A DNA stretch of 64,000 nucleotides, taken from assembly GCA_027485815.1 (NCBI GenBank), contig JAIXQE010000220.1, positions 1 to 64,000 of the forward strand, read 5' to 3'. Every line of letters begins with the position of its first letter. Position 1 is the stretch's first letter. Positions 34,844-43,682 of this stretch are shown piece by piece. The position numbers were made by a program, and so were the translations under genes. This stretch comes from Opitutaceae bacterium (GTDB taxonomy: Bacteria > Verrucomicrobiota > Verrucomicrobiia > Opitutales > Opitutaceae). Under the pieces are notes generated by a model, which was not told the DNA's origin, did no database searches, and saw nothing but the letters and a program-made list of their open reading frames with translations.

Positions 34844-35766
34844 AAGCGCCCCTTCACCCCGCGCCGATGGTTTCCCCCGCCACGCATTCCTCCCCGGTCG
34901 GCCTCATTGGCCTCGGCCTGCTGGGCAGCGCGCTCGCGGACCGCCTGCGCGGCGGCAGCCTGCCGGTCCTCGGCTACGACCTCGATCCGGCGCGCCGCGA
35001 GGCCCTCGGCGGCGCCGGGGGCGAAGTCGCCCGCGATGCGGCGGAGGTTTTTGGCCGTTGCCACCGCGTCCTCCTGAGCCTGCCGACCCACGTGGAGGTG
35101 GAAGCGGTGCTGGCCGCGGCCGAAGGCACGGTGCGGTCAGGCCATGTCATCGTCGACACCACGACGGGCGACCCGGAGGCCACGGCCGCGCTCGCCGCCA
35201 AGCTTGCGACCCGGGGGGTGGCGTACCTCGACGCCACCGTTTCCGGCAGCAGTGCCCAGCTGCGGGAGGGTTCAGCCGTGCTGATGGTGGGTGGGGACGC
35301 CGCGGCCTTCGCGGCCTGCGGGGATCTGTTCGCCCCGCTCGGCCGCGCCACCTTCCACTGCGGTGGCGCGGGCGCCGGGGCGCGGATGAAGCTGGTCACG
35401 AACGTGGTCCTCGGGCTGAACCGCGCGGCGCTCGCCGAAGGCCTCGCCCTCGCGCAGGGACTGGGGCTCGACGCCCGCCAGGCGCTCGCCGTGATGCAGG
35501 GCGGTCCCGCCTACTCCCGGATCATGGATCGCAAGGGCGAGCGGATGCTGTTCGGCAACTTCGTCCCGGAGGCCCGCCTTTCCCAACACCTCAAGGACGT
35601 GCGGCTGATCCTCGAGCAGGGCGAAGCCGCGGGCCTGCCGATGCCGCTCAGCCGCGCGCACCGCTCGGTCCTCGAGGCGGCCGAAAAGGCGGGCCTCGGC
35701 GCGCTCGACAACAGCGCCATCATCCGCGTCCTCACCGCCCGCGCGGGCCCTCCTGAAGCCCGATGA
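34840..35766 (+). CDS. NAD(P)-dependent 3-hydroxyisobutyrate-dehydrogenase-family oxidoreductase
   Basis: 308 aa. Cytosolic beta-hydroxyacid dehydrogenase. Rossmann motif VGLIGLGLLGSALADRL (about 20-36), substrate-binding signature LDATVSGSSAQLREGSAVLMVGG (in place of the usual DAPVSGG), and the catalytic Lys segment GARMKLVTNVVLGLN (about 180-195). Members reduce or oxidise 3-hydroxyisobutyrate, tartronate semialdehyde or similar C3-C4 acids, which suits the end of a sugar-acid route. The ATG at 34840 overlaps the previous stop by 4 bases; an ATG nine codons later would also give a complete domain. Confidence 0.9.
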   Translation: MKAPLHPAPMVSPATHSSPVGLIGLGLLGSALADRLRGGSLPVLGYDLDPARREALGGAGGEVARDAAEVFGRCHRVLLSLPTHVEVEAVLAAAEGTVRSGHVIVDTTTGDPEATAALAAKLATRGVAYLDATVSGSSAQLREGSAVLMVGGDAAAFAACGDLFAPLGRATFHCGGAGAGARMKLVTNVVLGLNRAALAEGLALAQGLGLDARQALAVMQGGPAYSRIMDRKGERMLFGNFVPEARLSQHLKDVRLILEQGEAAGLPMPLSRAHRSVLEAAEKAGLGALDNSAIIRVLTARAGPPEAR

Positions 35767-37016
35767 CCGCCGCGCCCCTTTCCCCCCGCGCCCGCTACGC
35801 GGTCCTCGCCGCCGCCTTCGGCGCCCTGCTGTTCGACGGCCTGGAGCTCGGCCTGATGCCGCTGGTATCCCTGTCGGTTTCACAGTCCCTGCTCGGCGCC
35901 ACCTACACGCCCACCCTTGGCGGCGACTGGTTCGCCCGCTACACGGCGGCCCTGATGGGCGGGGCGGCCCTCGGGGGCATTCTGCTCGGGGCGCTCGGCG
36001 ACCGGATCGGGCGCACGCGCGCCATGGGCGTCAGCATCCTGTTCTACTCGGTCTTCGCCGGCGTGGGCGCCTGGGTGACGACGCAGGAGCAGATGCTCGC
36101 GCTGCGTTTTGCCGTGGGCCTCGGCGTGGGTGGCGTCTGGCCCAACGCGGTCGCGTTGGTGGCGGAGTCGTGGCCCGACAAGTCGCGTCCGGTGGTGGCC
36201 GGCCTGATGGGTGCCGCGATCAACTCCGGGATTTTGCTTTTGTCGCAGGTCGCGCAGTTCCGTCCGGTGACCCCGGACTCGTGGCGGTGGCTGTTCTCCC
36301 TTGCCGGCGCCCCGGCCGTGCTCGGCGTCGCGGTGCTGCTGTTCCTGCCGGAGTCGCCGACCTGGCTGGCGACCCGCGTCCGGGCCGGGCAACCGAAGCC
36401 GCCGGCGCCGCTGCGCGAGTTATTTCGCCCTCCGCTGTTGCGCGTCACGCTCGTCGGGATCCTGCTCGGTTCGATCCCGCTCGTCGGGGCGTGGGCCGCG
36501 AGCAAGTGGATGATCCCGTGGGCGGACGAGATCGGCCGGACCGCACAGTCCAACTACAAGGCGATGACGCAGGGCTGGTGGGCCAAGGGCGCGATCCTCG
36601 GGAGCCTGCTCGGCGCGCAGATCGCCGCGCTGCTCGGCCGGCGCGTCTCCTATTTCCTGATCAGCGTGGGCGCCTTCGGCCTCACCTGGGCGATGTTCCA
36701 GCTGACGGCACCGCTGCAGCCGAGTTTCCTGCCGATCGTCTTCGCGCAGGGCCTGGTCGCGACGCTCTTCTTCGGGTGGCTGCCGCTGTACCTGCCCGAG
36801 CTTTTCCCGACCGCGGTGCGCGCGACGGGCAGCGGGATCTCCTACAACGTCGGCCGGTTCGCCACCGCCCTCGGCGTGCTCGCCGCGGGCGCGATGTTCA
36901 CCGCCCTGGGCGGCAGCTACGCCCGCGTCGGCGCGGCCGCCTCCTTCATCTACGCGGCGGGCATCCTCGTCATCTGGCTCGCCCCCGAGACCAAGCGCCA
37001 ATCCCTCGCGAAATGA
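35763..37016 (+). CDS. MFS transporter (sugar/organic-acid type)
   Basis: 417 aa with twelve hydrophobic segments. Between helices 2 and 3 stands GDRIGRTRAMGVSILFYS, the A-motif of the major facilitator superfamily; also FLPESPTWL at the end of helix 6 and a long loop in the middle. The sequence AVGLGVGGVWPNAVALVAESWP resembles aromatic-acid and sugar-acid porters. Position in the operon between a hydroxyacid dehydrogenase and a DUF6807 gene suggests import of a sugar or sugar acid, or export of a product. Four-base overlaps on both sides. Confidence 0.9.
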   Translation: MTAAPLSPRARYAVLAAAFGALLFDGLELGLMPLVSLSVSQSLLGATYTPTLGGDWFARYTAALMGGAALGGILLGALGDRIGRTRAMGVSILFYSVFAGVGAWVTTQEQMLALRFAVGLGVGGVWPNAVALVAESWPDKSRPVVAGLMGAAINSGILLLSQVAQFRPVTPDSWRWLFSLAGAPAVLGVAVLLFLPESPTWLATRVRAGQPKPPAPLRELFRPPLLRVTLVGILLGSIPLVGAWAASKWMIPWADEIGRTAQSNYKAMTQGWWAKGAILGSLLGAQIAALLGRRVSYFLISVGAFGLTWAMFQLTAPLQPSFLPIVFAQGLVATLFFGWLPLYLPELFPTAVRATGSGISYNVGRFATALGVLAAGAMFTALGGSYARVGAAASFIYAAGILVIWLAPETKRQSLAK

Positions 37017-37999
37017 AACCCCTCCGCCGCCTGCTCGCCTCCCTCGCCGGGTTGGCCGCTGCCACCGCCGCCGGCGCCGGCGAGCCCGTCACATTCACCC
37101 GCCTCCCCGACCGCGTCCGCATCGAGATCGGCGGCCGGCACTTCTCGGACTACCTCCACGCGGGTTGGCCGAAGCCTTGCCTCTACCCGATCCTGGATGC
37201 GGACGGCACCGCGTACACCCGCGATTTCCCGTTCAGGAAAAACCCGGCCGAAGTGCCGGACCATGACTGGCATCGCGGCGTCTGGTTCGCGCACGGCGCG
37301 GTCAACGGCCACGACCTCTGGCGGGAACTGCCCGAGCGGAAGACCGGCCGCATCCGCCTGGAGCGCATTGTGGAGACGCGCGATGGCCCGACCGGGCTGC
37401 TGCGCGTCCGCAGCCTCTGGGAAACGGCGGACGGAAAGCCGCTGCTCACGGACGAGACCACCCTGCGCATCGCGCGGTCGGGTGCGGTGACCCGCCTCGA
37501 CTACGACGTCCGCCTCCTCGCGACCCACGGGCCGGTGACCCTCGGCGACACCGAGGAGGGCACGATGGCGGTGCGGGTGAACGAGGCCTTGCGGGTGACC
37601 CACGGCAAGGGCGCGACCAAACGCCCCGGCACCGGGCGCCTCGTGAATGCGAAGGGCGACGCCGGCGTTCCCGCGTGGGGCAAGCGCGCCGCATGGGCCT
37701 CTTACAGCGGCCCCCTGCCCGACGGGCGGGTGATCGGGGTGGCCCTGCTGGAGCATCCGGGCAACTTCCGGCACCCGACGTGGTGGCACGCGCGCGATTA
37801 CGGCCTGCTTTCGGCGAACCCGTTTGGCCGGCACGACTTCGAGAAATTGCAGGACCAGCCGAACGCCGGGGACCACGTGATCCCCGCCGGCGGCGAGCTG
37901 ACGCTGCGCTACCGGCTCGTGTTCCACCGCGGGGACGATCGTTCCGCCGGCCTCGCCGCCGAGTTCGCCGCCTACGCGGCCGAGGGGGTGGCGCGATGA
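37013..37999 (+). CDS. DUF6807 (PmoA-family) exported protein
   Basis: 328 aa from the ATG at 37013, in a 4-base overlap, with signal peptide (LLASLAGLAAATAAGAGE). Landmarks of the family: GRHFSDYLHAGWPKPCLYPILDADG (here DYLHAG and KPCLYPI), FRKNPAEVPDHDWHRGVWFAHGAVNGHDLW with the His pair, and GVALLEHPGNFRHPTWWHARDYGLLSANPFG. The fold is thought to be a beta-sandwich related to aldose-epimerase-like proteins. The family is very common next to Gfo/Idh/MocA oxidoreductases and sulfatases in Planctomycetota and Verrucomicrobiota, as here. Biochemical activity is not established. Confidence 0.88.
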   Translation: MKPLRRLLASLAGLAAATAAGAGEPVTFTRLPDRVRIEIGGRHFSDYLHAGWPKPCLYPILDADGTAYTRDFPFRKNPAEVPDHDWHRGVWFAHGAVNGHDLWRELPERKTGRIRLERIVETRDGPTGLLRVRSLWETADGKPLLTDETTLRIARSGAVTRLDYDVRLLATHGPVTLGDTEEGTMAVRVNEALRVTHGKGATKRPGTGRLVNAKGDAGVPAWGKRAAWASYSGPLPDGRVIGVALLEHPGNFRHPTWWHARDYGLLSANPFGRHDFEKLQDQPNAGDHVIPAGGELTLRYRLVFHRGDDRSAGLAAEFAAYAAEGVAR

Positions 38000-39372
38000 G
38001 ACGCCTGGCGCTCCTCCTGCTCCTCGCCGCCACCCTCCACGCGGCGCGGGACCCGCGGCAGAACATCGTGTTCATCCTCGCGGACGACCTCGGCTACGGG
38101 GACATCGGCCCGTTCGGGCAGAAGCTGATCCGCACCCCGAACCTCGACCGCCTCGCCGCCGAGGGCACCGCCTTCACGCACTACTACGCGGGAGGCTCCG
38201 TCTGCTCGCCCACCCGGAGCGTCCTGATGACGGGCCAGCATACCGGCCACACCCGCATCCGGGGCAACCACGGCCGCGCCGGGCTCGCGCGCGTCCCGCT
38301 CCGCGCCGAGGACCAGACCGTCGCCGAACTGCTGCGGAATCAGGATTACGCCACGGCGATGATCGGGAAGTGGGGCCTCGGCGAGCCCGGGACGGAGGGT
38401 ACCCCCGACCGGCAGGGTTTCGACCGCTGGTTCGGCTACCTCAACAACGACCTCGCGGAGTTCCATTTCCCGGAAAAGCTCTGGCGCGACGGCAAGGAGA
38501 TCACGCTGCCGGGCAACGCCGGCGGCGCGCGGGGCCAGTACTCGCACGACCTGATGACCGAGGAGGCCCTGGCCTTCCTCGAAGCGCGTCACCAGCGCCC
38601 GTTCTTCCTCTACCTTGCCTACACCGTGCCGCACTCGCTGCTGGAGGCGCCCGAGGACGCGTTGGCCGAGTACCGCGGCCGCTTTCCCGAGCCGCCCGCT
38701 GGTCAAGGCGGCAAGAACGACGTCCCTTTTCCCCGCGCCACCTTCGCCGCGATGGTGGGCCGGCTGGACCGCGACGTGGGCCGGATCCTCGACCGGATCC
38801 GCGCCCTCGGGATCGACCGGCACACCGTGGTATTCTTCTGTTCCGACAACGGCGCCCCGGCCCGCGCCGGGATCTCGGACTTCTTCGGCAGCACCGCGGG
38901 TTTCCGCGGACACAAGGGCTCGCTCTTCGAGGGCGGGATCCGCGCGCCGATGATCGTCCGCTGGCCCGGGCAGATCCCGGCCGGTCGGCGGAGCAGTTAC
39001 CCTTGGGGCGGCTGGGATTTCCTGCCCACCGCCCTCGCCCTCGCGGGCATCACCCAGCCCGAGCCCGGCGTCGACGGCCTCAACGTGCTGCCCGCGCTCC
39101 GCGGCAAGGAGACGGAGCGGCCGGGCCACCTTTACTGGGAACACCACCAGCGGGAGTTCTCCCAAGCGGTGCGCGAAGGCAGGCTCAAGGCGATCCGCGA
39201 GCGGCCGGGCGCCCCGGTGCTGGTGTTCGACGTCGTCCGCGATCCGGGCGAGACCCGGGATCTCGCCGCCAAGGAGCCCGGTTTCGTCGCGCGGGCGGAG
39301 GAACTGTTCCGGACCTCGCGCACCGAGAGTGAACCCTGGCCCGTCGCCTCCCGAACCTCCCCCAGCCGATGA
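37996..39372 (+). CDS. Exported arylsulfatase-type sulfatase
   Basis: 458 aa from the ATG at 37996 (4-base overlap), signal peptide at about 1-17. All landmarks of a formylglycine sulfatase are present: metal site FILADDLGYGD (Asp30, Asp31), catalytic Cys70 in CSPTRSVLMTGQ, IGKWGLGEPG, FFCSDNGAP for the second Asp-Asn metal pair, and KGSLFEGGIRAPMIVRWPG. It therefore needs a maturation enzyme; the FGE-like protein at 57308-58378 lacks the catalytic cysteines. Likely removes sulfate from glycans such as GlcNAc-6-sulfate, given the GH84 gene in the same operon. Confidence 0.93.
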   Translation: MRRLALLLLLAATLHAARDPRQNIVFILADDLGYGDIGPFGQKLIRTPNLDRLAAEGTAFTHYYAGGSVCSPTRSVLMTGQHTGHTRIRGNHGRAGLARVPLRAEDQTVAELLRNQDYATAMIGKWGLGEPGTEGTPDRQGFDRWFGYLNNDLAEFHFPEKLWRDGKEITLPGNAGGARGQYSHDLMTEEALAFLEARHQRPFFLYLAYTVPHSLLEAPEDALAEYRGRFPEPPAGQGGKNDVPFPRATFAAMVGRLDRDVGRILDRIRALGIDRHTVVFFCSDNGAPARAGISDFFGSTAGFRGHKGSLFEGGIRAPMIVRWPGQIPAGRRSSYPWGGWDFLPTALALAGITQPEPGVDGLNVLPALRGKETERPGHLYWEHHQREFSQAVREGRLKAIRERPGAPVLVFDVVRDPGETRDLAAKEPGFVARAEELFRTSRTESEPWPVASRTSPSR

Positions 39373-40820
39373 AAACCCTGCCCCGCCGTGACTTCCTGCG
39401 CCGCGCGACCACCGGCGCCGCCCTAGCCTTTCCCGCCCTGCGCCTCGGCGCCGCGGGTTCCAACCAGGACATCCGGCTCGCGGTGATCGGGCTCGGCGGC
39501 AAGGGCCGCGGCCACGCGCGGATGCTGCTGAAGTTCCCCGGCGCCCGGCTGACCGCCCTGTGCGACGTCGACCCGCAGCGCCTCGCGGAACAGGTCGCGG
39601 CCGCGAAGGAGGCCGGCGTGACCGTCGCGGGCGCCACCGACCCGCGGCGCATCCTCGAGCGGGCGGACGTCGACGCCGTCGTCATCGCCACCCCGAACCA
39701 CTGGCACGCTGTCCTGACCGCCTGGGCCTGCCGCGCCGGCAAGGACGTCTACGTGGAGAAACCCGTTTCCCACAGCCTCGGCGAGGGCCCGCGGATGCTC
39801 GCGGCCGCAGAGCGGTACGGACGGATCGTGCAGTCGGGCACCCAGTACCGGTCCGACGAGGGCATCCGGGCGGCCACGGCCTGGATCCGCGAGGGGCATA
39901 TCGGCCGCCCGCGCGCGGCGCACGTCGCGTGGTACGAGTACCGGCCCGGCATCGGCCGCGCGGCCCCGCACCGCCCCGCGGGCCTCGATTATGACCTCTA
40001 CTGCGGCCCCGCGCCCGCGGATCCGCTCACGCGCCCGAAGCTGCATTACGACTGGCACTGGTTCTGGTCGACCGGCGACGGGGACCTCGGCAACAGCGGC
40101 GTGCACCCGATCGACGCCTGCCGCTTCATGGCCGGGCTCACCGGCCTGCCCCGGCGCGTGCGCTGCCTCGGCGGCCGCTTCGGGGTCGACGACGCCGCCG
40201 AGACGCCCAACACCCAGCTGACGCTCGTCGACTACCCGGGCCTGCCGATGCTGGTGGAGAACCGCAACCTGCCCGCCAAGGCGGGCCAGAAGGCGATGGA
40301 CGCGTTCCGCGGGATTCGCGAGGGCTTTGCGCTCGACTGCGAGGGCGGCTCCTTCGTGGGCCTGAAGGGCGGCGGCGTGATTTACGACCGCGAAGGCAAG
40401 CGCCTGCGCCAGTTCCCCGGGGAAGGCGGAGGACGCCATTTGGCGAACTTCCTCGACGCGGTGCGTTCGCGGCGCGTCGCCGACCTGAACGCGCCGCTGG
40501 CGGAAGGCCACGCGTCCTCCGCCGTCTGCCACCTCGGCAACCTCTCGTGGCGGCTCGGGCGCGAGGACTCGCTGGCCGCCTGCCACGAGGCGGTCCGTGC
40601 CCACGCTGGCGCGGCGGAAGTCGTCGATCAGTTGGCGGGGCACCTGCGGGCGAACCAGCTCGATCTGGGTCAGGCGCGATTCCGCATCGGACCGTGGCTG
40701 GAGATCGCGCCGGAAACCGGTGCGCTCACGACGGTCGAGGGCGCCACCACGGCCGAACTCGCGGCTGCCCGGCGACTCGCCGAGGGCAGTTGGCGCGCGC
40801 CCTACGGCTTCGAGGCCTAG
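39369..40820 (+). CDS. Tat-exported Gfo/Idh/MocA-family oxidoreductase
   Basis: 483 aa with a twin-arginine signal (PRRDFLRRATTGAALAFPAL, Arg6-Arg7), so the folded protein with bound NAD(P) is exported. Rossmann fold: RLAVIGLGGKGRGHARML (about 37-54), LCDVDP, IATPNHWHA, catalytic Lys in YVEKPVSHSLGEG (about 134-146), then GNSGVHPIDACRFM with the conserved GD/H-type segment. Members act on sugars and sugar glycosides; some exported ones are NAD-dependent glycosidases (GH109, e.g. alpha-N-acetylgalactosaminidase), which would suit this operon, though the GH109 assignment cannot be made by eye. Last gene of the nine-gene operon. Confidence 0.9.
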   Translation: MKTLPRRDFLRRATTGAALAFPALRLGAAGSNQDIRLAVIGLGGKGRGHARMLLKFPGARLTALCDVDPQRLAEQVAAAKEAGVTVAGATDPRRILERADVDAVVIATPNHWHAVLTAWACRAGKDVYVEKPVSHSLGEGPRMLAAAERYGRIVQSGTQYRSDEGIRAATAWIREGHIGRPRAAHVAWYEYRPGIGRAAPHRPAGLDYDLYCGPAPADPLTRPKLHYDWHWFWSTGDGDLGNSGVHPIDACRFMAGLTGLPRRVRCLGGRFGVDDAAETPNTQLTLVDYPGLPMLVENRNLPAKAGQKAMDAFRGIREGFALDCEGGSFVGLKGGGVIYDREGKRLRQFPGEGGGRHLANFLDAVRSRRVADLNAPLAEGHASSAVCHLGNLSWRLGREDSLAACHEAVRAHAGAAEVVDQLAGHLRANQLDLGQARFRIGPWLEIAPETGALTTVEGATTAELAAARRLAEGSWRAPYGFEA

Positions 40821-40839
40821 CCCCGGCGCGCCGACCGGT

Positions 40840-42297
40840 TCAGAGCAGCCCCAGCCACATCCACCACGGGACCTCGACGGCGAGGACCACGAGGAAGACG
40901 ACCGCGGTCATCGGCAGCCCCAGCCGCAGCACCTCGCGCTGCGTGTAGCCGCCGTTGCCCTCGCCGAGTCCGACGAGGACGTTCATGTGGTGGAACGGCA
41001 GGAGCCAGTGGCAGGCCACGGCCGTGTAGGTGATCAGGGCCGGCACCAGCGGGTTGATCCCAGCCGGCGCGGTGAACGCGACCAGCGCGGGCGTGGCAAT
41101 GCTCATCGCGGCGACCACGCTGCCCAGCGCAAGGTGCAGCAGCATGGCGATCCCCGCGATCAGGGCCGCCAGCACGAAGGGGTTCGTGGGGACCGTGGCC
41201 GGCAGCAACTGGGCCGCGAGCCAGGCATTTAGACCCGTCCCCCCGACATTCAGACCTGTCACCGGATCCAACTCCGGTGGGCCACCCGTGCGTCCCAGGG
41301 CCACCGCCGCGGCGAGGAAGATCAGAGTCTCGAGCGGGACCTGCCGCCAATGCGTCGGCCCGAGGACGCCCCCCACCCCGGGCAGCGCCAGTCCGAGCGC
41401 CGCCAGCACGGTCACCCAGCCCGGATGCACCCCGTGGAGCGGGCCGGTCAGCCACCCGGCCGTGGCGAGCGCGAGCCAGACGAGGGTGCGGGCCTCCACC
41501 CGCGACAGGGAGCCGAGGGCGAGCGCCTCCCGCCGCAGCCGCTCCCGGTCGAGCCGGAACTCCGCCGGGCCGGGGAAGAGCCGGAGTTGCAGCGCGCAGC
41601 AGAGTACGCTGGCGGCCACGCCGGGCACGCCCATCAGCCGCAGCCAGCCCAGCCACCCCGGCGCGTCGATGCCTGGTTGGCTGGTCGCCAGCACGTTGAT
41701 TGCGCTGTCGCCGGTGAGGAGGATCATCGAGACCGGCGCGGAACCCGCGAACACCGCCAGCCCCACCGCGGCCCCGTGTTCGCGGGACAGCCCGGCGGCC
41801 CCGACCACCACGGCCATCACCCCCATCAGCAGGAACGCCCGCGGCCACGGCTGCGGGATCAGGAAACTCAGCAGGAAGGTGAGGACGTAGCAGGAGATGA
41901 TCAGGCTCCGGTAGCCGGTGACCCAGCGGCTGAGCCACGCGTAGGCGATCCGTCGGCCGAGGCCGGAGGAGGTCACCGCCGCCGCGAGCAGGTATCCCCC
42001 GACCACGAGGTACAGCAGCGGACTGGTGAACATCCCGAACACCAGAGGGGCCGGCGCGACCTGCAGGACCGTCAGCGCCACCAGCAACCCGAGCGCGGTG
42101 TACCCGGCGGGCATTACCCGCGCCGCCCACCAGACGACCGCCACCACGGTGCAGGCGAGGCCGCGGCGGCCCTCGGGCGCGAGCCCCGCCAGCGGCGCGA
42201 AGAGGATCGCGGCCCCCGCGGCGAGCCCCGCGACGCCCCAGAGCAACGGCGAGAGACTCCGGTCCGGAGCCGTTGGAGGTGGAAAAGGCGCACTCAC
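40840..42297 (-). CDS. SLC13-like anion permease
   Basis: 485 aa from the GTG at 42297 (VSAPFPPPTAPDRS...). A TTG at 42417 would add 40 non-membrane residues with poor coding character. About twelve hydrophobic helices. The two ion-site hairpins are recognisable but divergent: LLTGDSAINVLATSQPG (about 190-206) and LALGSVVAAMSIATPALVAF (about 386-405), followed by ACHWLLPFHHMNVLVGLG. This corresponds to the SLC13/CitT group rather than to ABC or MFS proteins. It is convergent with the nine-gene operon, separated by 19 bases from its last stop, and may share substrates such as sulfate or carboxylates. Confidence 0.8.
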   Translation of the reverse strand: MSAPFPPPTAPDRSLSPLLWGVAGLAAGAAILFAPLAGLAPEGRRGLACTVVAVVWWAARVMPAGYTALGLLVALTVLQVAPAPLVFGMFTSPLLYLVVGGYLLAAAVTSSGLGRRIAYAWLSRWVTGYRSLIISCYVLTFLLSFLIPQPWPRAFLLMGVMAVVVGAAGLSREHGAAVGLAVFAGSAPVSMILLTGDSAINVLATSQPGIDAPGWLGWLRLMGVPGVAASVLCCALQLRLFPGPAEFRLDRERLRREALALGSLSRVEARTLVWLALATAGWLTGPLHGVHPGWVTVLAALGLALPGVGGVLGPTHWRQVPLETLIFLAAAVALGRTGGPPELDPVTGLNVGGTGLNAWLAAQLLPATVPTNPFVLAALIAGIAMLLHLALGSVVAAMSIATPALVAFTAPAGINPLVPALITYTAVACHWLLPFHHMNVLVGLGEGNGGYTQREVLRLGLPMTAVVFLVVLAVEVPWWMWLGLL

Positions 42298-42634
42298 CGG
42301 CTCCCGCCCTTCGCAAGACGCCAAACGCGGACGGACGCCCGGCGGACAACACTGGGGCGGGGAGCGCTGCGGAGCTTCACACCGCGTGAGCCAAGGCAAA
42401 GTGGCGGCGGAGCCCAAGCCAAATGCAGCTCCACCGCATGCTCATCCACAGGCGAACAGACGGCCGGCGGGACATTACCTGGAATCGCAGCTCCGGCGTG
42501 ATTCGCTACCGGCTTACGCCGCTGAAACCTTACGCCAGCAGTTTCCCGCCGGCAGGCCAGCCGAGCTAGGGTCGAACACGAGCCGAGCACTCGCCCCTTG
42601 CGCGGCGCAGGGGAAGTCGCATCCCTCGAGTACG
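42298..42634. other. Gene-free stretch
   Basis: About 340 bases between the divergent anion permease and the DUF5069 gene. It is open in several frames but without recognisable coding; no palindrome, RNA gene or clear promoter was found. Confidence 0.45.
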
Positions 42635-43138
42635 ATGACTCTCCGCCGTCCCCACGATCAACTCGCCGGCTGCGTATGGCTTCCACGCTTCATCGACAAG
42701 GCGCGCCAGCAACAGGCGGGCATCTTGCCGCCTGATTTCCAACGCGCGTTCGGCAATGCCCTAGCGACGGACGGAGCGTTCCTCGCGCACTTCAAGCTCA
42801 CACTGAATGCTGCGCTCACAGTCATCGGATCGGCATCATCCGACGCAGAGATCGCACAGTGGTTCCTTGCCCAGCAAGGCGTCACTCCCGCGACGATCGC
42901 GGAATGGAACACCCGTGCCCCGCTTTTCGGCGGACCCGGACAGCCGGGCGAGCGCACTTTTCGCTTCGCGTTGAAGACGCTCTACCGCGGATGCGACGAT
43001 CCACGGGTCACGAACGCCTTTACCGCCATCGCGTGGGACGAAGGCTTCCTCGACGAGGTCGTTCCATTGGCCACAGCGGAACGCATCACCGACCCATCGT
43101 CGGACAGAGGTAAGAGCAACCCATCCGTGGCGCCGTAA
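42635..43138 (+). CDS. DUF5069-family protein
   Basis: 167 aa from the ATG at 42635; the frame is open far upstream but the family starts near here. Opening VWLPRFIDKARQQQAG (about 14-29) is the hallmark of DUF5069, followed by LATDGAFLAHFKL and WFLAQQGVTPATIAEWN, a small all-helical cytosolic protein. The C-terminal 50 residues (YRGCDDPRVTNAFTAIAW...) extend beyond the usual core, and base composition is lower in GC than flanking genes. Function of the family is unknown. No operon partner; the next feature is a tRNA-Ala on the other strand. Confidence 0.75.
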   Translation: MTLRRPHDQLAGCVWLPRFIDKARQQQAGILPPDFQRAFGNALATDGAFLAHFKLTLNAALTVIGSASSDAEIAQWFLAQQGVTPATIAEWNTRAPLFGGPGQPGERTFRFALKTLYRGCDDPRVTNAFTAIAWDEGFLDEVVPLATAERITDPSSDRGKSNPSVAP

Positions 43139-43321
43139 CGGGGCGTTTACGCCAAGCCATGAACATTTCCTTGGCGGCACCGAGCGCCGGGCAGCCGGCT
43201 AGCGCCGCAGTCCGATCCACTCGCACTTCAGCCGAACGGATCCCTAACATCCTGGCTTCACCAAACTCGCTCCCGAATTTCAGGGCCGGAGCTCACCCAA
43301 ACACAGCCCGGCGGTGGAAAG

Positions 43322-43397
43322 TGGTGGACCAGATCGGGATCAAACCGACGACCTCATCGTTGCGAACGATGCGCTCTATCAACTGAGCTACTGGCCC
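43322..43397 (-). tRNA. tRNA-Ala (CGC)
   Basis: Acceptor GGGCCAG/CTGGTCC, anticodon stem CATCG/CGATG around TTCGCAA (anticodon CGC), D arm GCTCAGTTGATAGAGC, T loop TTTGATC, encoded CCA. One of two alanine tRNAs in the window. Confidence 0.92.
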
Positions 43398-43458
43398 GCG
43401 TGAAGGAACAGGTTCGGAGAAAACCGCCCGGCAAGTAAACACCATTTTTCGCGCGCGC

Positions 43459-43584
43459 TCACCAGCCCAGCACGTGCCGCGCGACCAGCAGGATGATCGG
43501 CACCAAAATCAGTACGAGCGTGACTCGGCGCAGCCAGCGCCGCGCCCGCTCGGCCAACGCGCGCTCCTGCTCCGTGGGCTCCAT
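43459..43584 (-). CDS. Small single-pass membrane protein (41 aa)
   Basis: Read by hand on the minus strand from the ATG at 43582-43584. A charged amphipathic start (MEPTEQERALAERARRWLRR) is followed by one hydrophobic helix (VTLVLILVPIILLVA, about 21-35) and a short end RHVLGW before TGA. The clean pattern of charged N-terminus plus one membrane helix is better than chance for a frame this short, and it fills most of a gap between tRNA-Ala and the divergent EVE gene. No family recognised. Confidence 0.45.
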   Translation of the reverse strand: MEPTEQERALAERARRWLRRVTLVLILVPIILLVARHVLGW

Positions 43585-43682
43585 TGCCGCGGAGCGCAAC
43601 CCGCCCTCCCGCTGCGCTCAAGGCCGAAACACACGCGGAGGTTTCGCTGGCGTTGCCCGGGCGTCCGTGGCACCGGAAAGGG

